Shown: one piece after another, positions 17,663-25,825 of the stretch
Position numbering within the stretch: the first letter of the stretch is position 1
How the letters are laid out: each line of letters begins with the position of its first letter
DNA from: an uncultured Pelagibacteraceae bacterium
GTDB taxonomy: Bacteria > Pseudomonadota > Alphaproteobacteria > Pelagibacterales > Pelagibacteraceae
Direction of reading: 5' to 3'
DNA length: 56,295 bases
NCBI GenBank assembly: GCA_902574705.1
Contig: CACGOM010000007.1
Location: forward strand, 1 to 56,295
Position numbers and translations under genes: made by a program
Notes under the pieces: model-generated
Seen by the model: the letters and a program-made list of their open reading frames with translations, nothing else
Told to the model about the DNA's origin: nothing
The model's database searches: none

Positions 17663-18993
17663 TTTCACATTTAATTGATCCAGCTATATTGGGCTTCATA
17701 TTAATTGGAGTAATGTTATTTGCAATATTTATAGGGTTTCCTATATCATTTACATTAATTTTCTTGGGATTTGTTTTTGGTTATCTTGGATTTGGAAAGT
17801 TAGTTTTTTATTTAATGACCTTACAGTTTTCAATGGTCATGACCGAACAAACCTTAGCTGCCGTACCGCTCTTTGTCTTTATGGGAATAATGATGGAGCA
17901 AGCGGGTTTAATGGAAAGATTATTTTCAGCTTTTCAAATGATGTTAGCAAAAGTAAGAGGGTCTTTATATTACGCAGTTTTATTTGTTTCTGTTATTTTT
18001 GCAGCTGCAACTGGTATTGTAGGTGCTTCAGTAACAATATTGGGAATAATGGCAGCTAAATCAATGAATAAGTCTGGTTATGATGTAAGACTAGCTGCTG
18101 GAACTATTACTGCCGGTGGAACTTTAGGTATATTAATTCCTCCAAGTATAATGCTTGTTGTGATGGGTCCAATTATGGAAATTCCTGTTACTGATTTATT
18201 TGCAGCAGCAATTCTTCCGGGAATTTTATTAGCATGTTTGTATGCAGCTTATACTACAGTGAGATGTATGATAAATCCTAAGTTAGGACCAACAGTACCT
18301 GAGGAGCTTAGAGCAAAAAGCATGAAGGCTGTTTGGATTGAATTTTTTCTTGGATTAGTTCCACCTGCAGCTTTAGTTTTTGCAGCACTTGGAAGTATAT
18401 TATTTGGTTTTGCAACACCTACAGAAGCTGCCGGATGTGGTGCAGCTGGTTCTCTTCTACTAGCTCTTGCTTATAGAAAATTATCATTACCAAAATTACA
18501 AGATGCATTAGTTAAAACTTTAGAGATATCTGCTTTGATAATGGTGTTAGTAGCAGCATCAAATTTTTTTGGAGCTGTGTTTGCAAGATTGGGAACACCG
18601 ATGGTTTTGACTGATTTTCTTCTCTCTCTAGAAATGAATAAATACCTGATTTTAGCAATGGTAATGGTTATGATTTTCTTATTGGGTTGGCCTTTAGAAT
18701 GGGTACCGATTGTAATGATAATAGTGCCAATTATTTTGCCACTAATTGAAGCATTGGAATTTAGTTTAATATGGTTTGCAATCTTAGTTGCCGTAAACCT
18801 TCAAACCGCCTGGTTATCACCACCTGTTGCATTGTCCGCTTATTTCTTGAAAGGTGTGGTTCCAGAGTGGGATTTAAAAGATATTTATCTAGGAATGATG
18901 CAATTTATGGTTCTTCAAGTAATTGGATTGATTATAATAATTGCATTTCCTAAAATTGTTCTTTGGTTACCTACACTGTTGTATGGACAGTAG
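17659..18993 (+). CDS. dctM: TRAP transporter large permease
   Basis: I place the start at the ATG at 17659, which gives a 4-base ATGA overlap with dctQ, rather than the GTG at 17644; the protein is then 444 residues. It has about 12 helices and the family's motifs GIVGASVTILGIMAAKSM and GGTLGILIPPSIMLVVMGP, typical of DctM. It forms the sodium-driven channel of the uptake system that receives ligand from DctP. Confidence 0.93.
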   Translation: MISHLIDPAILGFILIGVMLFAIFIGFPISFTLIFLGFVFGYLGFGKLVFYLMTLQFSMVMTEQTLAAVPLFVFMGIMMEQAGLMERLFSAFQMMLAKVRGSLYYAVLFVSVIFAAATGIVGASVTILGIMAAKSMNKSGYDVRLAAGTITAGGTLGILIPPSIMLVVMGPIMEIPVTDLFAAAILPGILLACLYAAYTTVRCMINPKLGPTVPEELRAKSMKAVWIEFFLGLVPPAALVFAALGSILFGFATPTEAAGCGAAGSLLLALAYRKLSLPKLQDALVKTLEISALIMVLVAASNFFGAVFARLGTPMVLTDFLLSLEMNKYLILAMVMVMIFLLGWPLEWVPIVMIIVPIILPLIEALEFSLIWFAILVAVNLQTAWLSPPVALSAYFLKGVVPEWDLKDIYLGMMQFMVLQVIGLIIIIAFPKIVLWLPTLLYGQ

Positions 18994-19018
18994 TAAATAA
19001 TTGTTTATTATCTAAAAA

Positions 19019-20476
19019 GTGAGTCAAGAAAAAGCAAATATTCATCTTACTAATTGGGATATCGTTGGAATTAATCCGAACGATAAGAATTGGTCTCGTG
19101 GTGATCTTTTTTGCTTTTGGGCGAATAATATCCAAAGCTTAATAGGGTTTTCATTAATATCCTCACTTTATTTAGTATACGATTTAAATATTATTATAGT
19201 TTTGGCGTCATCTTTATTGGCAGGACTTCTTGTTATTATATTTTCAAATTTAATTGGTCAACCATCACAAAAATATGGGTTACCATTTCCAGTAATAATA
19301 AGAAGCTCATTTGGAGTAAATGGAGCAAGATACGTAGCAATGCTTAGGGGAATTGTAGGATTGTTCATGTTTGGAGTACAAACATTTTTTATTTCAAAAT
19401 CTATTGGATATTTAATTAGAATATTAATCTTCAATGTAAATGACACTGTTTTAGAAACAGATATGTTTCTTATATTTGTTATGGGAATGGATCTTATAGA
19501 TTGGTCTAGCTTTATATTTGCTTTGATTTTACAATTTTATTTATTTAAACAAGGACAAAATTTTATACGTATAATTTTAAATTTTTCAGCGTGGTTTGTT
19601 TATACAGGTTTAGCAGTATTTATTATTGTTCTTGCGGGAGAAAACTCAAAAGAAATTATAAGTGCATTTAAACTTAGTATCTCAACTGATAATCTAGTTT
19701 CTAAAGAAAATTTATTGGCATTAATAAGTGTAACAGGAACATTGTTTGCATTTTTTTCAATTGTTATATTAAATATTGGTGATTTTTCACGATATGTAAA
19801 AAACAACACTGAAAATTTAAATGGAAATTTTTCTTTGATCTTTAATTTAATTATTTTTTCATTTGCATCTGTATTTATTGTATTAGGTGCTGACATAGTA
19901 ATGGCAAAAAAATTTTTAGAGGTTGATCAATTATTAACTAATCCAACAGATATTATTGGAAAAATTGACAATAGTTTTTTAACTATAATTGCAATTTTAT
20001 TTATATTAGTTGCCTCGCTATCGACCAACATGATTGCAAATTATATACCTACACAAAATGCTTTATTAAATTTTTTCCCTAAGAATTTAGATAAATCAAA
20101 TACAGGTTTATTGATTATTATTTTAGGTTTGATTTTTGGTAGTTTATGGCTTCCAATATTAAGTAGGTCTGGAGCATTATCCATACTTGATACAGTAGGA
20201 TCATTTTTCGGTCCAATAGCAGGTATTATAATTGCTGATTATTTTTTAATTAAAAATAAAGAATATGTTTCAAAAGATATATTTTCAAATTTAAAAACTG
20301 GCGCGTATTTTTATACAAGTGGATGGCATATAAAAGGCTTATACGCGATGACAATTGGGTTTGTTTTTGCAGCTTCTACAATTTGGAATGTTGAATTAAG
20401 ATTTTTACAAAGCTTCGCATGGTTAATTGGTGCATTTGTATCTTACATTTTATATTATTTACTAGCGAGCGATTAA
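19019..20476 (+). CDS. NCS1-family nucleobase/hydantoin-type permease
   Basis: Starting at GTG, the 485-residue protein has about 12 helices and N-terminal features of nucleobase:cation symporter-1 proteins (LTNWDIVGINPNDKNWSRGD, then SLIGFSLISSLYLVYDL, and the FPVIIRSSFGVNGARY loop). Members carry purines, pyrimidines, allantoin, hydantoins or thiamine-like compounds. It follows dctM by 25 bases and precedes the alcohol dehydrogenase by one base. The ligand is unknown. Confidence 0.87.
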   Translation: MSQEKANIHLTNWDIVGINPNDKNWSRGDLFCFWANNIQSLIGFSLISSLYLVYDLNIIIVLASSLLAGLLVIIFSNLIGQPSQKYGLPFPVIIRSSFGVNGARYVAMLRGIVGLFMFGVQTFFISKSIGYLIRILIFNVNDTVLETDMFLIFVMGMDLIDWSSFIFALILQFYLFKQGQNFIRIILNFSAWFVYTGLAVFIIVLAGENSKEIISAFKLSISTDNLVSKENLLALISVTGTLFAFFSIVILNIGDFSRYVKNNTENLNGNFSLIFNLIIFSFASVFIVLGADIVMAKKFLEVDQLLTNPTDIIGKIDNSFLTIIAILFILVASLSTNMIANYIPTQNALLNFFPKNLDKSNTGLLIIILGLIFGSLWLPILSRSGALSILDTVGSFFGPIAGIIIADYFLIKNKEYVSKDIFSNLKTGAYFYTSGWHIKGLYAMTIGFVFAASTIWNVELRFLQSFAWLIGAFVSYILYYLLASD

Positions 20477-20477
20477 T

Positions 20478-21482
20478 ATGAAAGCTTTAGTTTACACAGG
20501 TACTCAAGAATTAGTTTATAGAGATGAACAAAACCCAACAGAAATTGAAGGGGAGAGTATTTTAAAAGTACACGCTTCAGGAATTTGCGGGTCTGATATG
20601 CACGCTTACCATGGAAAAGATGAAAGAAGGATACCGCCATTAATACTTGGTCATGAAGTGAGTGGTCAAATTCAAAACGGAAAATTTAAAGGAAAGGATG
20701 TAGTTTTAAATCCTTTAATCACATGTGGAAAATGTGAGTATTGTTCAAGAGGAAGAGAACATTTGTGTCCAACCAGAATTATTTTAGGTATGAACAGACC
20801 AATAGAAAGACAAGGAGTATTTGCAGAGTTTGTATCCACTCCAGATAAGAATATTTATGAAATACCAAAAGGTTTAGATAAAAATGATGCGCCAGTAGCA
20901 GAACCAACAGCGGTTTCTTTACATGCAGTTTTGATTGGCGAAGAATCTCTAAAAAAACCATTATCTGAATGTAGAACTTTAATACAAGGAGGCGGTGCCA
21001 TAGGGTTATTATGTGGATTAATATTGTCAAAGATCAAAGAAAATAAAAATATTGTACTTTCAGACCCAAATAAGCTGAGATTAAATGAGTGCTCTAAATA
21101 TTTGGATGCAAAATTTGTTGCTCCAGATGATAAAGAAATTAAGAGTAATAGCTTTGATATTGTTTTTGATACAGTTGGTTTGGAGGTTTCAAGACAACAA
21201 GCAATTGATGTAGTAAACCCGGGTGGATCAATAATTCATATCGGTCTAACACAGCCTGCAGGACCATTTAATTTTAGAAAAATGACGCTTCAAGAGGTCA
21301 CCGTTATAGGCACCTATTGTTATACAAACAAAGATTTTGAACATACTTTAAAGATTTTAGCGAATAAAGACATTGGACCTTTAGATTGGATTGAATTTAG
21401 AGATCTGAAAAATGGTGGTGCTGCTTTTAAACAAATCCACGATGGAACATGTGTAGCTCCAAAGATTATCTTATTACCTTAG
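20478..21482 (+). CDS. Zinc-dependent medium-chain alcohol/polyol dehydrogenase
   Basis: The 334-residue enzyme has the catalytic zinc Cys (GICGSDMHAYHG near residue 38) and His-Glu (GHEVSG), the four-Cys structural zinc lobe (CGKCEYCSRGREHLC near 87-101), and a Rossmann loop (QGGGAIGLL near 165). It is of the sorbitol/threonine/galactitol dehydrogenase type. Being one base after the NCS1 permease and downstream of the TRAP genes, it may act on a substrate they import, but the identity is open. Confidence 0.88.
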   Translation: MKALVYTGTQELVYRDEQNPTEIEGESILKVHASGICGSDMHAYHGKDERRIPPLILGHEVSGQIQNGKFKGKDVVLNPLITCGKCEYCSRGREHLCPTRIILGMNRPIERQGVFAEFVSTPDKNIYEIPKGLDKNDAPVAEPTAVSLHAVLIGEESLKKPLSECRTLIQGGGAIGLLCGLILSKIKENKNIVLSDPNKLRLNECSKYLDAKFVAPDDKEIKSNSFDIVFDTVGLEVSRQQAIDVVNPGGSIIHIGLTQPAGPFNFRKMTLQEVTVIGTYCYTNKDFEHTLKILANKDIGPLDWIEFRDLKNGGAAFKQIHDGTCVAPKIILLP

Positions 21483-21609
21483 AAACAGGTGTTATTCGAC
21501 CTTCATTATTCAATTTTCCTCTACTTAGCTTGATATCTTTAGACATAACAGGAGCTAAGATCATTATTGACCAGTAAATAAGGAGTATAAAAATAGAAAT
21601 TGTCTTCAT
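21466..21609 (-). CDS. Possible small exported/membrane peptide (47 aa)
   Basis: The reading frame begins MKTISIFILLIYWSIMILAP, a good hydrophobic helix, followed by a short polar tail. Its last 17 bases overlap the 3' end of the convergent dehydrogenase gene. A TATAAT-like hexamer lies only a few bases ahead of the ATG at 21609, so a near-leaderless message is possible. A longer start at 21660 adds a polar leader and seems less likely. Real coding status is uncertain. Confidence 0.4.
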   Translation of the reverse strand: MKTISIFILLIYWSIMILAPVMSKDIKLSRGKLNNEGRITPVSKVIR

Positions 21610-21691
21610 ATTTATTATATACTGATCAAAGTTGATTTTTGATTGTTTAAATTTTGTCAAAATAATGTATTAAGAATTTTTTTAATTAAAT

Positions 21692-22342
21692 ATGAAAATA
21701 TTTTTCTCATCAGTAATTTTTATCTTTGCGGTAACCATCGTATCGATTGCAGAAGAAGTTAAGATATTCGAGTTTACACAAGAGGAATTGGAACTTCTTG
21801 AGGTAAGAAAAGTAAGAGGCGCAAGTGCAAAAACTGAATATTTTTTAGGATCAGACGAAAATGGCAATTTTTTAAAGGCAGTCGCTAATAATGCTGCATC
21901 TGGATTAGGAAAGGAAATAAAGATAGACCTTAATAAAACTCCTTACCTAAACATCACGTGGAAGGTTGAAAAGGACCTTAGAGGAATTGATGAGAGAAGT
22001 AAAAAGGGGCATGACTATGCAGCTAGAGTGTTTGTTGTAAAAAAAACTGGTGCTACACCCTTGTCAAATAGAGCAATAAATTATGTGTTTTCAAGCAACG
22101 AAGATGTCGGTGTTTCGCACCCAAGTCCTTATACCAAAAAATCAATAGATTTCGTCCTAGCCACAACTAAAGAGAACCTAAATGAGTGGGTTACAGTCAA
22201 AGCAAATGTAAAAGAACATTTTAAACAATTTCATGATCTGGATTTAAACGAGATAAATGGAGTAGCAATAATGGCTGATACAGATAATTCTAAATTAAGT
22301 TCAACAGCTTATTATCAAAACATTTATTTTTCATCAAACTAA
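21692..22342 (+). CDS. DUF3047 secreted protein
   Basis: A signal peptide (MKIFFSSVIFIFAVTIVSIA) leads into a ~195-residue DUF3047 domain. Hallmarks are WKVEKDLRGIDERSKKGHDY, AARVFVV, AINYVFSS and the C-terminal NGVAIMADTDNSKLSSTAYY. The family is widespread in proteobacteria, is predicted to be periplasmic with a jelly-roll-like carbohydrate-module look, and has no established function. It is a single gene, convergent with the 46-residue protein. Confidence 0.87.
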   Translation: MKIFFSSVIFIFAVTIVSIAEEVKIFEFTQEELELLEVRKVRGASAKTEYFLGSDENGNFLKAVANNAASGLGKEIKIDLNKTPYLNITWKVEKDLRGIDERSKKGHDYAARVFVVKKTGATPLSNRAINYVFSSNEDVGVSHPSPYTKKSIDFVLATTKENLNEWVTVKANVKEHFKQFHDLDLNEINGVAIMADTDNSKLSSTAYYQNIYFSSN

Positions 22343-22483
22343 TCAATTTTTAATAAATTTTTTAAGATACAAACTTATAAAAGAAAGTATTATAGCAGCT
22401 AAAACATCTTCCAATGGGGAAGCAGAGGGGTAACCAAAGTTCCACAAAATCACTCCAAATAGCCAAATAATAAAAACTTTCAT
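22343..22483 (-). CDS. 46-residue conserved-looking small membrane protein
   Basis: Translating 22483 to 22343 gives a 46-residue frame with two hydrophobic segments: MKVFIIWLFGVILWNFGYP, then LEDVLAAIILSFISLYLK. The Trp-Asn-Phe-Gly-x-Pro ... Glu-Asp-Val pattern between the helices looks like that of short uncharacterised membrane proteins found across bacteria. The stop directly abuts the end of the DUF3047 gene. It fills what would otherwise be a 178-base gap. Confidence 0.65.
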   Translation of the reverse strand: MKVFIIWLFGVILWNFGYPSASPLEDVLAAIILSFISLYLKKFIKN

Positions 22484-22520
22484 ATAAAAATTAATTTCAA
22501 TATAATTAATAATATTAATT

Positions 22521-22919
22521 ATGGCAAAAAAATTCAGTTTTACAGTTAAAGTTTATTACGAAGATACAGATGCAGGTGGAGTCGTGTATTATGCAAACTA
22601 TCTAAAATTTTTAGAGCGTGCTAGGTCAGAAGCAATTTACTCATTGGGATATACTAATTCATCTATACTAGAAAAATTTGGAATTTTGCTTATAGTTAAA
22701 TCATGCAATATTGATTACAAGAAACCAGCTAAATTTGAAGACATACTTGAGATTATTTCTGAAATTAAATCATTTACCAAAACATCTTTTTTAATGAAAC
22801 AAAGCATTTTAAGAAATAATGAAATTATATCAGATTCAGAAATTCATTTAGTTTCTGTTGATAAAAATGGCAAACCATCAAAAATACCCGAAGATCTAAA
22901 GAAAAAATTAGAAAATTAA
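22521..22919 (+). CDS. ybgC: Acyl-CoA thioesterase, YbgC/4-hydroxybenzoyl-CoA type
   Basis: The 132-residue hot-dog protein has the catalytic YYEDTDAGGVVYYANYLKF motif (Asp near residue 14-16) followed by FLERARSEAI, characteristic of the YbgC group often linked to the Tol-Pal system or phospholipid acyl metabolism. No tol genes are visible in this window. Its end overlaps the convergent glycosylase gene by 4 bases. Confidence 0.9.
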   Translation: MAKKFSFTVKVYYEDTDAGGVVYYANYLKFLERARSEAIYSLGYTNSSILEKFGILLIVKSCNIDYKKPAKFEDILEIISEIKSFTKTSFLMKQSILRNNEIISDSEIHLVSVDKNGKPSKIPEDLKKKLEN

Positions 22920-23590
22920 TCTAGTCTTTTTACTTTTTGAAATAGCTGTGTCATCATTTTTTCATTTATACGACCAGTATTTACATTTCTTGGACTTGGA
23001 TGGTAACACCCAACTAAATTTACCCCGTTTTTTAATTTAAATGTTTTTCCATGTCCAAACTTAACATTTTTTGGTATTTCGAATTTTTCACTATAAAAAA
23101 TTTTACATGTATCAAACGCAATCTTTCCTAATGCTACAACTACCTTCAAATTTGTTAAAATATTTAATTCATTGTTGAAAAATTTAGAACAATTATCTAA
23201 TTCAATCTTTAAAGGTTTATCTTCGGGTGGAACACATTTAAGGGCTGGTGTAATAAATGCATTTTTAAGTTTTAACCCATCATTTATATGATCAGATGTA
23301 CTTTGATTTGAAATCTTTGCATTAAATAAACATTTATAAAGAAAGTCAGAAGACTTATCACCAGTAAACACTCTACCTGTTCTTGTGCCACCATGTGCAG
23401 CTGGAGCCAAACCAACAAAAAGTATTTTTCCCCTGGGATCCCCAAAACCTGTTATTGGTTTTCCCCAATAAACTTCATCTTTAAATTGTTTTCTTTTATT
23501 TTTAACTATTTTATTTCTAAATTTTATTAGCCTAGGACATGCTCTACATTTTATAATTTTATTATTGAGAGAAATTAGATTAAGATTCAT
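22916..23590 (-). CDS. Family 5-type uracil-DNA glycosylase (UdgB-like)
   Basis: The 224-residue protein shows the Fe-S cluster Cys at the N-terminus (KCRACPRL) with later Cys (LKCVPPEDK, NCSKF), motif 1 GLAPAAHGGTRTGR with the family 5 feature of Ala in place of the usual catalytic Asp/Asn, and the C-terminal GCYHPSPRNVNTGR loop. It removes uracil and possibly other deaminated bases from DNA. It is divergent from the phosphatase gene with only two bases between the start codons. Confidence 0.88.
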   Translation of the reverse strand: MNLNLISLNNKIIKCRACPRLIKFRNKIVKNKRKQFKDEVYWGKPITGFGDPRGKILFVGLAPAAHGGTRTGRVFTGDKSSDFLYKCLFNAKISNQSTSDHINDGLKLKNAFITPALKCVPPEDKPLKIELDNCSKFFNNELNILTNLKVVVALGKIAFDTCKIFYSEKFEIPKNVKFGHGKTFKLKNGVNLVGCYHPSPRNVNTGRINEKMMTQLFQKVKRLD

Positions 23591-23592
23591 TT

Positions 23593-24147
23593 GTGAAATA
23601 TTTTATTTTAATATTATATTTAATTCTATCTATAATTTTTCCAACATCCACACTTTCTAATGATGAAGTAATCTCAAAATTACAATCTGGAGGAAACATA
23701 GTTTTTATAAGACATGCTTTAGCACCTGGAAATGGTGATCCAGATAACATAGATTTAAATGACTGCAACACTCAGAGAAATTTGAGTAAAACTGGAATTG
23801 ATCAATCTAAAAAGATTGGTCTTTTTTTTGAAAAAAACAACATACCAATTGATAAAGTCTTATCTAGCGAATGGTGTAGGTGTAAGGATACTGCAAAATA
23901 TGCTTTTAAATATTTTCAAACATTTAAAGGTTTAAATTCATTTTATGATGAAAAATTTTATAAATTTAAAAAGAGCCAGCTAAAAAATTTACGAAAATAT
24001 ATAAACGAATGGAATGGAACAAAAAACTTAATACTAGTTACACATTACGTAGTTATATCAGAAATGTTAAATATTGGTGTTTCGTCAGGTGAAATAGTAG
24101 TTATAAATAAAAATTATAATATAATTGGATCTATAGATACTTACTGA
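23593..24147 (+). CDS. Secreted histidine phosphatase family protein
   Basis: Beginning at GTG, a signal peptide (MKYFILILYLILSIIFPTS) is followed by a phosphoglycerate-mutase-like domain with the phosphohistidine motif FIRHALAPG near residue 39 and the second catalytic His in VTHYVV near 150. At 184 residues it is a small, probably periplasmic member. The substrate is unknown. A later ATG would remove the signal peptide, so the GTG is preferred. Confidence 0.82.
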   Translation: MKYFILILYLILSIIFPTSTLSNDEVISKLQSGGNIVFIRHALAPGNGDPDNIDLNDCNTQRNLSKTGIDQSKKIGLFFEKNNIPIDKVLSSEWCRCKDTAKYAFKYFQTFKGLNSFYDEKFYKFKKSQLKNLRKYINEWNGTKNLILVTHYVVISEMLNIGVSSGEIVVINKNYNIIGSIDTY

Positions 24148-24190
24148 TAATCTAAATAAAAATTTTAAAGTTTTAGAGAGATCGTTATAT

Positions 24191-24898
24191 ATGGCAATGT
24201 CTAATTGTAGAGAATGTGGTAAATCAGTTTCAACGCTTGCAAAAACTTGCCCTCATTGTGGAGTTCCAAAACCTGTCAAAAAAATAAAAAAAGTTTCTAA
24301 AAAAACAAAACCAAATAAAAAAAACAAAGATAAAATTTGGGTACATTGCAGAGATTATAAATGTAAAGATTACACCCAGATGTACCAAATTTATAAAGAT
24401 TATTTAGATTTAGATAGATGTAATTTATGTAAATCAATGTTTATGGAGGCTAAAATAATAAATGGAAGACCTGTGATGCCAACAGATGGTACTTATGGAA
24501 AATCCAGAAATAAAAGAGCAGAAACTTATTCACAAAAAACTTCGTATACTTCTAGTAATAGTAATTATTCTTCATCTGAAAAAGGTGCTTATGATAAATT
24601 TTTAGATGGTAATTTAGATTTAGCTACTGCTTTTTGGGTATTTGGAATTTTTGGATCATTCATAGCAAGTATCGTGTTAACTTTAATCGCTGAGAATTTT
24701 AGTAAAATTTTTTATATAGGTTTCTTTGCAGTCAATGCTGGAATAATTGCATGTTTATGGGAATGCGCTGAAAATTATAAAAAAGAAAAATTACAAAAAA
24801 AACAAAGTGCAGTATGGGGATATTTAACACAGGTATTCTGTGTTTTTGGTGCACTAGGATTAATTTCAACAGCCTATGATATTATTACAACTTTATAA
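24191..24898 (+). CDS. Zinc-ribbon membrane protein of unknown function
   Basis: The 235-residue protein opens with a zinc ribbon (CRECGKSVSTLAKTCPHCGVP), then a Lys-rich linker, a second possible zinc site (CRDYKC ... CNLCKSMF), a Ser/Tyr-rich stretch, and at least three C-terminal hydrophobic helices (from about residue 155). A cytoplasmic zinc-binding head attached to a membrane tail is the simplest reading. No operon partner; the tRNA gene begins 99 bases later. Confidence 0.75.
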   Translation: MAMSNCRECGKSVSTLAKTCPHCGVPKPVKKIKKVSKKTKPNKKNKDKIWVHCRDYKCKDYTQMYQIYKDYLDLDRCNLCKSMFMEAKIINGRPVMPTDGTYGKSRNKRAETYSQKTSYTSSNSNYSSSEKGAYDKFLDGNLDLATAFWVFGIFGSFIASIVLTLIAENFSKIFYIGFFAVNAGIIACLWECAENYKKEKLQKKQSAVWGYLTQVFCVFGALGLISTAYDIITTL

Positions 24899-24997
24899 AA
24901 TCAGAAAATTAGAAACGCATAGGACTCACTAAAAAAATATTTTAGACAAAACTTGTTTGCAACAAAATTTAAAAGTAGTATAAACCAAATTATTTAT

Positions 24998-25074
24998 GGC
25001 GGGGTAGCTCAGTTGGTTAGAGCGCGGGACTCATAAGCCCGAGGTCAGTGGTTCGATCCCACTTCCCGCTACCA
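24998..25074 (+). tRNA. tRNA with CAU anticodon, probably elongator Met
   Basis: A 77-base cloverleaf with encoded CCA: acceptor GGCGGGG (with G-U pairs at both ends), D-arm GCTCAGTTGGTTAGAGC, anticodon loop CTCATAA, T-arm AGTGGTTCGATCCCACT, end ACCA. The pair closing the anticodon loop (A31-G39) is non-canonical as I align it. CAU could also be a lysidine-modified Ile tRNA; the body resembles elongator Met. The sugar island starts 3 bases after it. Confidence 0.93.
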
Positions 25075-25077
25075 AGA

Positions 25078-25791
25078 TTACTTACTTTTTAAAATTTTTT
25101 TTAATTTAGATATATTCATTGATGGATTTGGAGGAAAAAATTTCTTACCTGAGGATTTTTTTATATTTTTATTATATTTCTTTGCAAAATTATAAACTGT
25201 TTGAATTTTGCCACCTAAATTAATTATACCTTTTTTATTAAGTAGCTTTGGTAAAAATTTTGATACCTCATCATGAAAGATAAAATTTGTTTTAATATCA
25301 AAAAAAGCAGATTTATGTGTGAATGGTTTCTCACACATAATAATTCTCAATATTAATGAATTATCATACATACGTACAGCTGATTCACCACCCAATTTTG
25401 ATAAAGCATATTTGTTTATTGGGTTAACCGGATCTATTTCCTTATAATTACCTTTTGTACCTGGATAGACGTACCCTGTAGAAAAATAAATTAATTTAAT
25501 TTTAAATTTTTCACACACCTTGACCACATTACAAGTTCCAATGATATTTAAATCAATACTTTTAGAAATTTGCTTATTATGTATTTCCATTGGCCTAGAT
25601 AAACCGGCCGTATGCACAAAGTATGCAGGCTTAACTTTAGTAACATAATTTTCAAGAGAACGTATATTTAAAATATTTAGCTTTTTTTTGTCAGGAAAAT
25701 AGTAGTTTTTAGAATTAATTTGATTTTTCAATACTCTTGCAAATCTACCATTGCCACCACTAACAATTACTTTTTTTTTATCTAATCTCAA
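25078..25791 (-). CDS. NAD(P)-dependent sugar reductase/epimerase (RmlD-like SDR)
   Basis: The 237-residue protein has a glycine loop (VSGGNGRFARVL, residues 10-20), a HTAGLSRP segment, catalytic Thr/Ser-x-x-Tyr (YFSTGYVYPG) and the Tyr-x-x-x-Lys pair (YALSKLGGE near 128). It is an extended SDR of the RmlD/epimerase group, somewhat short. In this island it is the best candidate for the 4-ketoreductase that completes a dTDP-deoxysugar. It is divergent from the methyltransferase gene (34 bases). Confidence 0.8.
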   Translation of the reverse strand: MRLDKKKVIVSGGNGRFARVLKNQINSKNYYFPDKKKLNILNIRSLENYVTKVKPAYFVHTAGLSRPMEIHNKQISKSIDLNIIGTCNVVKVCEKFKIKLIYFSTGYVYPGTKGNYKEIDPVNPINKYALSKLGGESAVRMYDNSLILRIIMCEKPFTHKSAFFDIKTNFIFHDEVSKFLPKLLNKKGIINLGGKIQTVYNFAKKYNKNIKKSSGKKFFPPNPSMNISKLKKILKSK

Positions 25792-25825
25792 TTTTTTTTT
25801 ATGAATTATTTATTTTTATATATAT

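Noticed and set aside
19600-19896. 98-codon minus-strand frame
   Set aside because: Antisense to helices of the NCS1 permease; no independent support.
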